Source: Leptasterias polaris
Taxonomy: Eukaryota > Echinodermata > Asteroidea > Forcipulatida > Asteriidae
DNA: 64,000 bases
Reading direction: 5' to 3'
Assembly: GCA_037783415.1 (NCBI GenBank)
Contig: JAZGTN010000027.1
Location: 806,001-870,000 of the forward strand
Below the pieces are notes generated by a model. The model did no database searches and was not told the origin of the DNA. It worked only from the letters and a program-made list of their open reading frames with translations. The first letter of the stretch is position 1. Each line of letters opens with the position of its first letter. Both the position numbers and the translations under genes were made by a program. Shown here in pieces: positions 23,906-35,822 of the stretch.

Positions 23906-24479
23906 TGAAGAACTCTGCAAGCTACTGATGCCGCTCAGACTGCTTACAAGTGCAAAGCTTCTGTACTGTGGACAGGAGTATTGAACAAGTTACCCAGTGC
24001 ATCAGTGGTGTGCAAAGGAACAAAAACCCAGCAAGTATTAAGACTATGGTCATGCCAAACTGTTGATACATGATGCAGATATTTTTGAAAGACACAAATA
24101 GTCAGCTGTGGTGTTGTATTAAACAAAAGTGATGATAAGTGACAGCCCCCTCTAGCTGGTGATCACTTCAAAATGGTGCCGATGGATAAATCTTTGTTGT
24201 ATGGTGCATAAAGATCACAGGGAATAAAAAAACTGGATGCCTCATCATCTAACTATGACTGTGGAAGATTTGAGACGGGTCTGGAGTGTGTGGGACTGTG
24301 GAATGTGCAAATTGTCATGTAGGAAAGAAAACCAAAAGTCGTTTTTGTTGCTGCATAACTTGAGGGAAACATCAAGCTTCTCCTGCCCAAATTACAAGCT
24401 CATTACAGATATAAAGCTCACTTTAAATATGTTCTTGTGAACATTTTTTTTAGGGGACAAACTGATCTAGCATTAACCA

Positions 24480-24590
24480 GGCCCTAATTTTACGGCACTG
24501 CTTAACGTGGAAGTATGCACTTACAGCCCATACAATTAGACGCTTTACAAACCACAGAACTATGTGGTAAACAGTGCTATGACATTGGGA
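24480..24590. mobile_element. MITE-like element, GGGCCCAATTTCAT family (short copy)
   Basis: Ends GGCCCTAATTTTACGGCACT and AACAGTGCTATGACATTGGG are diverged complements. Closest in style to the 2017 copy. Lies in the probable RasGRP 3' UTR. Confidence 0.6.
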
Positions 24591-25194
24591 ATAGATCAGA
24601 AACTGAGGGAAACAATCTACGCTACCCACTTATGTGATGGTGGAATACGCCTTCAAGCACATGCACGCATATCGCATGAAACATTCTTCACAACAACGTA
24701 AGAGCCATGTTGATAACACCCTGTCTGCACCGTTACAGCATCAAGCCACCCCTGTACCACTTACCAGCTAACCCCTCTTCAGTGGCATCATTGCAGTGTC
24801 AAAATTATAAAGGATTCATCTGCAATGTCATTATGGAACCGTTGCAGACTGACATCATCTATTGGTCGCCAACTTTTTGGTCTAGTCTAGTGGCCTGTAT
24901 CTGTATTGCACTCCTTAAAGAAGAACAGGTCATTTACGTGGGATACCAGTCTACTAAAAGATGAGAAATGCAGTGTTTACAAGTATAGCATAGGAGTTGC
25001 ATGGAGCATTTCTTCTCTTTAATTTTCTCTGTACTCCCCACCGCCTGCTGACGAAGCACACTGTGGACGGATTTCCAGCCCTGTACAGCAGTAAATGCTG
25101 CTTAAAAGATTTATTTGCCTAACTGGGAATCAATCACAAGCAATGTACGCCCCTGCTTAGCTCTGTGTTTGCATAACAAATCTGTCACACAGCA

Positions 25195-25345
25195 AAACAG
25201 ACCGCGTCTTGCATACGCCGCCATCGCTGAGCAACAGAAACACGCTCGTTTTTACGTGCCACGCACAACTACCAGCCAATAAGATGTTTTCCACTGACCT
25301 CAGATTTGAGCTTGTGATGTCAGTCTAATTTAATGTAATTTAAGT
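25195..25345. mobile_element. Diverged copy of TAGACC-TTGCATA family
   Basis: Contains CGTCTTGCATACGCC and GTGCCACGCACAACTACCAG, then TTGTGATGTCAGTCTAAT. Shared interior with 29583 supports common origin; the ends are eroded. Confidence 0.45.
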
Positions 25346-26370
25346 GGCCACACAGTTCCTCCTTTGCTCACCAGTAGAGGGCTCTTTGTATTTGTTTACG
25401 AGAGGTCATCGCCATGTAATGGCAATACATTGATAGACGATCGTATGATTTTTTCCTCTTTCAAGTAACATTTCAATTTAATGAGCTTTAACTCCGTTCT
25501 GTCTATGTTAATTTTTTTTTTACAATAACAAATTCTAATTGCCAATTTGTCCATATGCAAACGGTCACATAACAGAAGCAGCTTATTGTTAGTGCTGGAA
25601 CACTACAATGATTTTTGTTATGATAAATTGATGAAATGTAAGGGGTATTTTTCCCAGTGTAATTATATACTGTACTGTGTGTTTGTGGCGTGTCTACAAC
25701 CCCACTCTTTTGTATCTAGGATTCTGTATATAAATATCTATTACACCAATGGTTTAACAGCTGGTCTGTGCTCAATTAATATAACATTTGAGGTACAACG
25801 CTTAACGTAATGTGTTCATTTAATAAACAAACACTGTACACGTTTGAGGTGAACATTCTGTTTCGAGCAAACTTTTTGAAGAATACTTACAACATGATAA
25901 TTTCACAATGTCTGGTGAACTTAAAGTGAGCTTGAATGAAATATGAACCTTTACTAAATTATTCTACAGGCATCCATAATTAAAATCAAATGATAAGCGT
26001 TTAAACCAATTGATGTATTTACCTACTTTGGGGTGAACAACTAAAATTGACAAGAGTGTAGCTTTAGCCTGTAACCTCAAGGTTACCCAATTCTTACATT
26101 TTCTCAACATCTTCTGAAAAAAAGTATATAATTGAAACTTAATTTTGTTCGTACATGCTCGATTTCTGACCAAGGATCACCGAGCTGCCACTACTCTCCA
26201 GTTCAACTGGCACTTATGTTTAGACTTTTTGTCTGCAGTTATTTTTTGTTTGAAAATAACCACATTTTTGGAGGAATGTTTTCTGTCATTCTTGCTGTCA
26301 ATAATATTATTGAATTGACAAAAAATATTGACAATACCACAGCTTGATTTCACGAAGCACTAAGAATCAT

Positions 26371-26739
26371 CTTAAAGGTGCTCTACAGGATTGGTAAGGG
26401 TCTAAAACATCATTATTTAATTTTGGTCTGAAAGTTTAATGATTATGAAGTTCATACAAGAACCGTTTTTTCTGCGAACTATTTTCCCCTGAAATTAAGT
26501 CATATTCGAGAAAACTGTAAATGAAAACCTATACAAAAACCGCAACAGCTGATTTCGGTTGTTACAATCAAAATTAAGGACAATGTGTTTGGTTTTCCAC
26601 TATATTTCTCCTGACTCACACAATGGATTAATCCCAAATTTTCACAGGTTTATTTTATGTATATGGTTGATCACACAAAACATAAACACTGTCTGCAAGT
26701 ATTGTGTCAGCTCCACCAATCCTGTATAATAACTTTAAG
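26371..26739. mobile_element. ~370-bp TIR element, GGATTGGTAAGG family, copy 2
   Basis: CTTAAAGGTGCTCTACAGGA TTGG at the left and CCACCAATCCTGTATAATAA CTTTAAG at the right. The interior shares GTCTGAAAG, GAAAACCTAT, TTTCTCCTGACTCACACAAT with copy 1. Confidence 0.75.
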
Positions 26740-28085
26740 ATGAGTTGTTGATATTGCTATGATTATTTGTATTGTGACATCACACTTTGCTTAGCAATTA
26801 AGATTGATACACATCTTGAGATCAATCTTAAGTCTTTATGAAATCAAGCCCTGCTCAACTCTCCTGGTCCCAGGGCTGAACTCTTCTGGTCCTCCGGCTT
26901 GACTCTCACTCTAAGTCATCAGTAGGCTTTAAATCATTCATATAATGGGCATCTTAACAACTCAGTAAATAAAGTGAAATTAATATATTATTCTGCTCGT
27001 AAGAGTGCTACAATTCCACTGTAAGCCACACCCACTTCACACAAACTGGCTCCACTGATTACCACAAGCCCATATGAATTGTATTGAGCTAGTTTTTGTT
27101 TGATGATTCATGCAAGAAAAATTGTATAACTTGACTTTGCTTTTACATAATGTCTTCAAAAACTAAGGTCTTCTCAGAATTAAAATTGTCTGTCATAGGA
27201 ACTGCTTTTGAACGATGAAATGGATGGTTTTCGGTAAAATTGCACACAAACATCTGCCAGCTTTGAAGACAGAGGTAGTAGAAACTTTGGGCGTGTTGCA
27301 TTTTCTCATGCACATGACCAAAGGGATAGTGTTTCAGGCATTTTGTTTTCATGGACACACACAAAAAGCTAGGTGCAATTACAATGTTTTTGTGCAGTAC
27401 ATTTTAAGGTGGTAGTGTCATAGTTGTGAGGCCATCTTTTCCCGGTGGTAAAAGACGCTTTCATCAGAAAATCAGAAAAGTTTTGAGAAGCACAAACTAA
27501 ATATAACTAATGGAGGCTTATGGGCCTCCTGGCCAAAGTAAAACTCCAGGCCTCTATGTGATACAGAAAGACAAAAATTAAGATAAGAATTAAAAAAATA
27601 CTAAATCTGTAGCAGTGAGAGAGAGAGGGGATATTTTGAAAATTTCCATGCAAACTTGTCTGCTAAGCTATCTGTTTCACAATTGCTGCACCAATCACAT
27701 ATTGTGCTCTTTTACATTTCATTTTTTAAAGCACCAACTCTTAGACAAAGATGCTAAAGTTTTAAGAGAAAGAAAACAAATCTTAAGTAAATTCTGCTGA
27801 TAAGCTACTACTGTTTACAAATGCTGCACCAATTAGAGATCAAGCTGTTTTAATTCACACAAATCACCAATTGCAAATCAACGGTACTTAAACAAAAACA
27901 GACTGAGAGTTCTTCGTAAAAGCTTATTCTACGATAATTGAGGGACTTTTTGAACACTAAAAGTATGTTTTGTTCAATATTTTTGGTTAAAACATTTTTT
28001 CCAGGGTATTTATTTTAAGGAAACAATTTTGTTTTGTGAAAAGAAAAGAAAAGAAAAGTCCCTTTTATTGGGTTGCTCCCAGCTG

Positions 28086-28275
28086 GTCCCAATTTCATAG
28101 ACCTGCTTAAAGCGTAAAAAGTAGCTACGCACAAAACAATTATTCTTACCAGATTAAGGTTACCAGCTACCATATCACATGTGTACCGTTCGTGACTGGT
28201 ATCCTGAACATTATTGCTTAGCAGGAAATTGTTGAGCAGTATTTTCTGCTTAAGCAGCTCTATGAAATTGGGCCC
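28086..28275. mobile_element. MITE-like element, GGGCCCAATTTCAT family
   Basis: Left end GTCCCAATTTCATAGACCTG, right end AAGCAGCTCTATGAAATTGG GCCC. Shares the internal ACCAGATTAAGGTTACCAGC-type segment with 37522. Confidence 0.78.
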
Positions 28276-29582
28276 AGGTCTCGTTTCCGTCTAAACTTCG
28301 TAAGAATTTTTGTGTGACTTGTTTACAAAAATAAAAAGTTTTTTTCTTCTGATGAATTCTATTGATACTTTCGATGATAACCTTGAGTAGCCCTTCCTGT
28401 GCAAGCACTGGTCTTCCACTGGATGCAAAGAAAGAAGAAAAGAAAAAAAAAGCGAAATCCAAATGGTGCATAGTAGCTTCAACTCATACTATGGCTGGTT
28501 CATACTTCATACAAATGTAAAAAATAAATCCTGACATCAGAGAAACTCAAGATTTGAGAGAAAAAAAGTACTTAAAAAGGGGCTGGCCAGTCTTGTCAAT
28601 TTGTTCAAAGTAAAACAACTTTTACAAGACCTCCCCTTCTAATTTCCTGCTTTTCCCCCTCTGTGTTGCATTTACAAAATCAACAGTTTCCAACAAACAT
28701 CTGCAATGTGTTTTTTTCCAGTCGCCCTCTCAGTACCCTTCAACCTGAAAATGTTGACAATCGTGGATCACTTTAAAAGATGTAACAACTTTGTCAGGTT
28801 TTTTGGTCACCAAGTTTAAAAAGTCAAAATTTTGTTTTGCATTTATGCAAAGTATGACCTAGCCATGAGAGTTGCTCTATTTTTCTGTATTACTGTCCAA
28901 CAAATGGGTATTTTTATAATAAAATGTCGCTTAACTTATCTGTCTAACTAAAAATGGTTGTACAAAGGATGGAGTGAGATTTTGGACCAAATCGGTGCTT
29001 ATATGGAATGTTTTGGTTATTATTTTACTAGTTAGCAACAAACCACCAGTTCTTTCAAGCCTTAGCCAGTCCAAACTGGTTCTAACCAGCTGGTACAAGT
29101 CACATTCTAAAGACCAGTAATATTTCATGCACAATTTTTTTGAGCATAAATGAATAACAAAATGCGACATTGTGGTTTATATATAAAAATTAATTTTAAA
29201 AACAAATGTAAATATTAAATAAATATATATATTTGAGTTTCTATCAAATTTTTGTTTAAATTTAATTTATTCTGTAAAGAAGAAAGGGGTATGGAATGGT
29301 TTTGTATTCATGCTGGTGGGTGATTAATACCTCATTGTATATTATTTAGATCATGACACTTGACCACCGTAATTTTAACTGATTTTGACCCTAAATCAGC
29401 CACAATGTTTACTGTTCAAGTTTTTGTTTTTTGTTTTTTCTTTTTAGTGCTGCAAAAGTAACACCTAACTGTTGGCTCTGTTTAAACGTTTAGGCTGAAG
29501 AAAAAACAAGTCCGCTGTATGTGTACAAAGCTGTGTCTCATTACAAACTTTGGAATTATACTATAAAGGGCCGTCAAGATGG

Positions 29583-29745
29583 ATAAACCTCTTGCATAGG
29601 CCCCCTTATACGCTGGGGTCAAACAATGGAAACATGCACGCATGTACGTGCCACGCACAACTCTTATCCAATGATAGGTCTTTATTGACCTCAGTGAGGG
29701 CGCTGTTTGGATCTTGTGACATCCTATGCAAGGGGTCTATTTGAG
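29583..29745. mobile_element. MITE-like element, TAGACC-TTGCATA family
   Basis: ACCTCTTGCATAGGCCCCCT on the left and TGACATCCTATGCAAGGGGT CTATTT on the right. The interior TGCCACGCACAACT...AGTGAGGGCGCTGT is shared with 25195-25345 and with the palindrome at 35546. Confidence 0.62.
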
Positions 29746-30095
29746 GAGTACACATTTTTTGAAGTTTCATGTTTGTAATGTAAATGTGATGTTAATGTCA
29801 ATATGCTGCTATTTGTATAACGTGATCAAATGCATTTATGATTGGTCATACAAGTTAATATAATTTTAACTGCTAATTTGGTTAAACCCCTAATAAATAA
29901 TTGAAAGAAAAAAACATGTTACTGAAGCCACCTATAGTCAAATTTGTGTACAGTTTTTCTAATGTCATGTGTCATATCCACTGAGTTCTATCAGACGGTA
30001 TTGTGCTTTTTTTGTCAGAGTGCATGTAAAATGCAGCCTTCTTTCTTGTAAAACTCAACTGTTTATCGCCCAGACTTTTCCCACAACTCAAACCT

Positions 30096-30345
30096 GGGCC
30101 CAATTTAATGGGTCTGCTTAACGAAAGTAAAGAATCGGCACAAACAGAAGTAGGGGAATTCCGCACTTTCGTTAAATGTATTTCACAAGTTGGCAGGGAA
30201 TTTGTGCCTGTGGGCGTGCATACTCCATGTTGCTAGGCATTCTTCGTTTACAGCTAGCGCAAAAATCCGACGCTTGCCCTGTAAGAAAAGAATTTTGATC
30301 GCAATTGCATAATTCCGCAGTAAGCAGATCCATGAAATTGGGCCC
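30096..30345. mobile_element. MITE-like element, GGGCCCAATTTCAT family (longer copy)
   Basis: Left GGGCCCAATTTAATGGGTCT, right AGCAGATCCATGAAATTGGG. About 250 bp, with an internal region that differs from the other copies, so it is probably a subfamily. Confidence 0.72.
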
Positions 30346-30527
30346 TGATTGGATCTTGCTAGTCTTCAAGCTCGTGTGATAAAAAAAGATTGTCTCCCGA
30401 GCTGTCTCGTGTTGGATGTGTTTTGTACTCATGAATTGAAACACTCTTCCCCCAATGAGAAAACACATTTTGTTTAAAACCAAAGGCTGGCTTGGTCAAT
30501 GTTAACCAAACTGTCAAAGTTTGGGTT

Positions 30528-30586
30528 AACAATTAACCTGGTTTGAACAATTAACCTGGTTTGAACAATTAACCTGGTTTGAACCC
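30528..30586. repeat. Three tandem AACAATTAACCTGGTTTG units
   Basis: 18-bp unit repeated three times without visible change, in intergenic DNA. Confidence 0.9.
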
Positions 30587-30734
30587 AATTCTGGAAACTC
30601 TTAATTACATTATTTAAAGATGGTAAATCAAAATGGTAAAGTTGTACCCTAGTGCATTTGTCCCTTTTGTTTTTTAACCCTCTTCAACCATTAACAAAAT
30701 CAGCAGTAATTGAGTTGGACCATGTCCAAATCAA

Positions 30735-30845
30735 GCAACATTGGCTACGGCTATGGCTCTTGTTGGCTACAGCGATAACATTGAAGACTACAGGCATTTT
30801 TGTGATCTAGCCATAGCCACTGCAAAGCCATTAATCTGGACACGA
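30735..30845. mobile_element. GGCTACGGCTA hairpin element, copy 3
   Basis: ATTGGCTACGGCTATGGCTC on the left, ATCTAGCCATAGCCACTGCA and ATCTGGACACGA on the right. Diverged copy. Confidence 0.55.
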
Positions 30846-32540
30846 TGTAGCTTGATGAATTAGTTCTATGCAACTTTGTTTTTGTTTCCCAAAAGGAGGA
30901 AACTGTCATTACATTAAAAAACTTTGTAAATACATTTTTTTCAGTTTTAAGTTCTGTGGCACTTAAGAAAAAGAAGAAAACGGAAAAAGATGAAATTAGC
31001 AAAAAGATGAAATTAGCAAATCAGCTGAAAAGCTTGCATGCCTGGCTCTAATAACGATGAGGTTATTTTCATACAAACACACCCCCAAAAATGCGCTTAG
31101 AAAATGAGAGATTTTCCATGGAAGTTCTTGGGGGGGATTTGGTTTGGGAAGAATTAATATCTACATTGCGATTGCCTCGTAGGTGCTCACAATGTCTTGT
31201 GGTAACCGCCCAAAACTGTGGACTGTGGTCAATGGCATGCAGCCAGACATTTTCATTTTGGAGGGGGGGGGGGACGACAAGTGGGGGCAAAGACAAAGTT
31301 TTTGTGTGTGTGTTGGTTTTGTTGGGTTTTTTTTGGGGGGGGGGGGAATTAATGTATTGAACTATTCTTTTGTGCATTTGATCTCATTTGGCTGAGGGGG
31401 GGGGGGGCAAGGGTCTTTAGCGGGGAAGCTACCGAACACTCCCCCGCCCCCCTCTGATTACGCCACTGACTATGGTGTAATCCAAATTTGGGTAATTCAA
31501 TTGTATTTGATGCAAATGCTACATACAGTCCAAATTATTTGATAGCTTTCATGATCTGCTTAATGTGAACTTGCTACATTATCTGGTTTAAAAAGAAAGT
31601 GGGTTTCCTCTTAGGCAAAAATGACTACATGATACCAACTTCAGATCCATCTCAAGTACAATATTTATTTGAGGTAGAACATAAAGAACTACTTATTGCT
31701 GTTGTAAAGATTTGTGTGTGTTTGCATGTGCCAGCTAGAGCGGAGTCTCCTGAACAACTGAACAAAACCTTTATTTCTCTTTGAAGAGCAATCCATTAGG
31801 CTCTAGTTGGTTCTCCTCTTTGCTTTCGGCAATGTTTTCTTTCATTTAATTTTTTTCTATTCAACTGTCTATTTGCCAGAGAAATGAAATATATATAAAT
31901 ACAAATATAAATTATCCATCTACAGTTTGCTGGATCAAATACTAATGTTTTCATCAAGTTGATTTTTCAAGTGTTTTCAGTATCATGATAGATGAAGAAC
32001 ACGCGATTAAATTTGCACTGACAGAAATATTCAATTAACCTGAATAGCCCTTTTCTCAGAAAACGCATTGAAGAATTTAAATGAATTGTCAGGTGTTGGA
32101 TTATACCCGCCCATGTTATTAACTAATTATACCCTGGATGGACAAGGTACACTTTGTAACGTACGTTGATAATGGTGCTTCAGTTAATGTGGGAATAATG
32201 TACAAGACAAATATGTTGGGGTTTTTTAAACAAGAAGGGGGGGGGGGGGGGGTAATGCAAAAGCAGTCTCCTAACCCCAAAAATAGGAAAAGGTTTTAGC
32301 GACGAACTAATACAGTTTGTCTGAAATGCTTTTTCCTTCTAAGGAAATTACAAATTGTAAAGGATTCTATTTCACCTTCAAAATTTATGTTCATTTCTGT
32401 ACGAATGAAAGTATGTAATAAGGACAATCTAGAAGGCTGAGTCATTTGTGCTAAAAGCACCCAACGCCTAGCACTTAGCCAGCCTTAAAGCATTGTAATG
32501 ATTCCCTCATAAACAATTTGCTAACATAATTGAAGGGGCT

Positions 32541-32708
32541 GTGTTGTCTTAATCAAGCAGACCTGTGGCTGTACACGGAATCATGAACCCTCACCCCTAC
32601 TGCACGCACACGCCCTCCCTCCGTATCATATCTATGGAGAGCACGCGGTCGAGAGTTCATAATTCCACGTACAGCCACGGCCCGCTTTGATCCACATGAT
32701 GACACCCT
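32541..32708. mobile_element. Hairpin MITE
   Basis: Left GTGTTGTCTTAATCAAGCAG then CTGTGGCTGTACACGGAATC; right GAGTTCATAATTCCACGTAC then AGCCACGGCCCGCTTTGATC and GATGACACC. Arms of about 55 bp with scattered mismatches. Confidence 0.75.
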
Positions 32709-33067
32709 TTAATAAGGAATTGTACAAAAAACTCATTCCTGTACAGAGCATCATTGCCAGTATTACAATGACGTAGTTATTTTAGTCTCAATGTTAACTG
32801 TAATTGTACCTAGAATATCATGTTCGTTTCTTATTACTCCTTCCTTTTTTCGCTGAGAATAATACCTTTGCTGACTAGTATGTTATAGAGAAACTTTCCT
32901 GTTTTTTTGGTCATCATCTGTAAATAGCTCTGGATTAAGCCCTCTTTATCACAAGTTAATTAATTTTATTTTAAAATCCTCCTACTGTTTGACCATTCAT
33001 CCACTGTGGTTTTGATACTATGCTAGCCTAAACACATAAGAACACAGTCAGTTCAGCAATTATGCAT

Positions 33068-33208
33068 TACTTCGCAAATACTTGGTATGTGCATTAGCTG
33101 TGGAATGAGGTGCATGTTGGTTTAGTTAGTTGTTAATTTGGTCACTAACTAGACTAAAATGCACCACAGCTCACAAAAGCGCACTGAGTATTTGCCAAGT
33201 AGTCTTTA
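33068..33208. mobile_element. Hairpin MITE
   Basis: TTACTTCGCAAATACTTGGT...GCATTAGCTGTGG pairs with CCACAGCTCACAAAAGCGCA and GTATTTGCCAAGTAGT. The center GTTAGTTGTTAATTTGGTCA CTAAC is also foldable. Confidence 0.68.
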
Positions 33209-33509
33209 ACCAATCAGAGTGCATAGGCATGAGGTGTTTATTAATGTATATTGGTGGGGTTTTTTCAAGTTACACAACCATGATCAAGTTTGTACACACC
33301 CAAGCTTTTGTCCCATTTCTGTGAATAAAAACCTTGATTTTGTAATTCAGAGAATGAAGCTTTGTTGTGTGTTTATAATTATTCTGTTGACAAAAATTGG
33401 GGTACTAGTCTTGGACCTACGAGCAGAGTGGAGTATGGACACTTCGATAAATAAATAAAAGAAATCGAATCAAGTGTATGGTCACAGCTTGTTGTTTTAT
33501 TTAAGGTTG

Positions 33510-33890
33510 ACTGTAGTAAAAGGAAAACTGGCTGGGTAAATTGTAATTGAAATTATTTGAAATTTACCTAGTTAGTTTCCCTTATGGTTTATTACTTGAA
33601 ATTTAAAACAAAAAGTTGCATCCCCTTAAGGTGACTGATCCCTCTACCTCTGCTTCCAAGGTTGTAAGTATCCTAAACTTGGGTGTGATCTTTGGCTATA
33701 CAACAGTTACACGTTGTATGGCTTGTGACTGGCATCTCATAAAAACAAAAATATGAACAAAATAGGGAGCCAGCCAACATAAGGGCCAGATAGCCAAGTT
33801 GGAGTGCCGGCACGTTAAAACTAGAAGATGCAGATTCAAGTCCCGCTCTAGTAAACTTTTCTTTGTTCAACCAGAAATTATTTTATAGTA
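33510..33890 (+). mobile_element. tRNA-derived SINE-like element, copy 1
   Basis: Carries AGATAGCCAAGTTGGAGTGC CGGCACGTTAAA, a degraded tRNA-like A-box region, then CAGATTCAAGTCCCGC as B-box. The rest (CCAACATAAGG, GTGTGATCTTTGGCTA, TAGTTTCCCTTATGGTTTAT) matches the opposite-strand copy at 50195-50540. Confidence 0.7.
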
Positions 33891-34399
33891 CAAGTTATTA
33901 CAAAAGTGCTAAATCTAGCTCATAGGTGTGTGAGATGGGGCCCAAGTAAGTCAAAGGAGCAGTCGAAGCTTGGTAAGAAGTCGAAGCTTGGTAAGAAGTG
34001 CAAGTTGGGGAGATGTTTTATAGGATGTTGGTGGTGGGGGAAGACTTTTTCTAATGTCGCAATTTTACTACTGATGTCTTTTGTAACACTCGTCATCTTG
34101 ATTGATAATTGAAACTTTATGCATGTGACTCCAGATGGGTACACCATTCACTACAGGGAGGCCATGCATAACTCTTAGCTGATCTTGTATTTGTAAATCT
34201 ACTTCAAGTTGAATACTTTCTTGACCAAGACTGATTTATCAATGAATATGAAAATATTTTTGCATTGTTGGTTTTCCACCTCTTGTTGATAACGGGCCAT
34301 CCTGAAAAGGGTGTGGCAATTATTGGATTCATGCAAATTTTGCTTTTCCCTCAAAACTAGTGTTTTACAGTAGGTTGATTGATTGATTAAGTGTGATTA

Positions 34400-34570
34400 G
34401 AGTGTCATGGAGATGTGGAGTTTCGTGGTTTAAGCGGACTAACACGCTGGACTCAAATTCTGGTTCAGGTCCCAGTCACTCATAGCACTTATGTCCTTGA
34501 GCACGACACTTAACCATAATTGCTTCATCCTTCACACAGGACACAAGCAATAGGTCCTGTGTGTTAAGTA
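34400..34570 (+). mobile_element. SINE-like fragment with tRNA-like head
   Basis: GTGGTTTAAGCGGACTAACA CGCTGG resembles a tRNA D-arm/anticodon arm, with GGTTCAGGTCCC as B box. CTTGAGCACGACACTTAACC follows, a block often found after the tRNA head of animal SINEs. Confidence 0.55.
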
Positions 34571-34834
34571 CTACACATGAAAGAACCAAGTACACTTATT
34601 GTTCAGACTAAAAGGGATTTTGCCCAGTGTTTCTGGTTATGGTTGCTACAGGTTACACTGCATCACTTTGAAAACCCTTGCAAGGCCTTGTGGACACTCA
34701 TCTGCATACCTGTCCATGCCCATCATGTGTATAAAGGTTACAAGTACTTTCTGCGCTACCATAATTTGAGAAAATTTCCACGCCAGAATATAAACCTTGA
34801 CAAATATACAAGCTCCATCAGTTCATTTTTATGC

Positions 34835-34840
34835 TTTATT
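34835..34840 (-). other. Candidate POLH poly(A) signal
   Basis: TTTATT on the + strand reads AATAAA on the POLH strand, about 1 kb after the stop. If used, the transcript would include both palindromes at 35470-35790. No transcript evidence is available. Confidence 0.25.
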
Positions 34841-35471
34841 AATAATAATTTTACTAGGAAATCCAATTAGGAATTCACATACTGGAATAATTAGCACCCA
34901 CACCAAAAAATTTTGAGACAAATTATACAACACCAAACTTATAAATAGTTTATGTAGTAGTAGTTGCTATTATTCAAAGATTTTTAAAATTGGAATGAGA
35001 CTCTTTTTTTTGCAAATATGGAATTGAACGAATTCATGGAGCTAAAAATTCATATGTATTTTATAAAAACAGACAACAGGTAATTTTCGTTAAGTCATTC
35101 ATAGACTGAAAGAATTTAGATGAAAATTTAGAGCCTCTCATGTTTTTAAAAACATGTCTTGTTACCATTTTGTCAGGGGGAAATAAGCAAAGAATACAGG
35201 GCTATATTTTTCTTGACCAACCTACCAAGACCAACATTGGATTGCATTACAGTAAGCTGTACAATAAATGACTCTATATTTAGGTATAAAATGTCAACAC
35301 TCTGAATATTCCATACAAATTCAATACAACAATTTTTTTCTAAATTGACTGTTTGACTGATTTTTACATCAATAAATAAGGGATGTACAAATAGAAAAAT
35401 AGCACAACTCAGAAAAGATGAAAAGATAATTCTCACATTAAGTGTACATTTCAATGCTCAGCAAAATTTTT

Positions 35472-35537
35472 AAAATGCATTTGGCAGAATAACAATTGAC
35501 CACTTGCAATTGTTATTCTGCCAAATGCATTTTTGAA
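35472..35537. repeat. Perfect short palindrome adjoining the long one
   Basis: AAAATGCATTTGGCAGAATA continuing to ACAATTG, an 8-bp spacer ACCACTTG, then the exact complement CAATTG...ATGCATTTT. Arms about 27 bp without mismatch. Downstream of POLH. Confidence 0.9.
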
Positions 35538-35545
35538 TGCATCTA

Positions 35546-35788
35546 TGAATAGAGCCCTTGCATATGACATCACACGCTCATACAGCGCCCTCACTGAAAG
35601 ACATTTCATTGGTTGATGGCAGTACTGGCTGATAGTTGTGCATGCTGCCATTGCTGATTGAGAACAAACAATATAAACATGCATGGCGCATGCACAACTA
35701 TCAGCCAGTACTGCCATCAACCAATGAAATGTCTCTCAGTGAGGGCGCTGTATGAGCGTGTGATGTCATATGCAAGGGCTCTATTCAT
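35546..35788. mobile_element. Long near-perfect palindrome (~100-bp arms) in POLH 3' region
   Basis: Left arm ATGAATAGAGCCCTTGCATA... is repeated as its complement at the right end ...TATGCAAGGGCTCTATTCAT. Arms run about 100 bp with about one visible mismatch, and the loop is short (ACAAACAATATAAACATGCA region). The TIRs and GAGGGCGCTGTATGAG segment link it to the TAGACC-TTGCATA family, as a fold-back form. The outer edge is about 35 bp after the POLH stop. Confidence 0.88.
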
Positions 35789-35822
35789 ATTATCATGAAG
35801 CCAACTTTTGTTTTTTGAAATG

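Larger units (their letters stand above)
23906..25850 (+). other. Probable RasGRP 3' UTR and flank
   Basis: No coding signal. Candidate poly(A) signals AATAAA occur at 24223-24228 and 25822-25827. Which is used cannot be decided from sequence alone. Repeat copies at 24480-24590 and around 25195-25345 lie inside. Confidence 0.4.
25851..34800. other. Convergent intergenic DNA, repeat-rich, no gene seen
   Basis: Open frames here are short and none resembles a known family. The interval separates the 3' ends of RasGRP and POLH. Recognisable content is repeats: 26371-26739, 28086-28275, 29583-29745, 30096-30345, 30528-30586, 30735-30845, 32541-32708, 33068-33208, 33510-33890, 34400-34570, and several long G-runs (31261, 31335, 31397, 32238). 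Confidence 0.55.

Noticed and set aside
30525..30590. Regular direct repeats considered as CRISPR
   Set aside because: Tandem units without spacers in animal DNA; an ordinary minisatellite.
31069..31377. 102-codon - strand frame and overlapping + frames
   Set aside because: Formed by G/C homopolymers and a repeat; no conserved motif.
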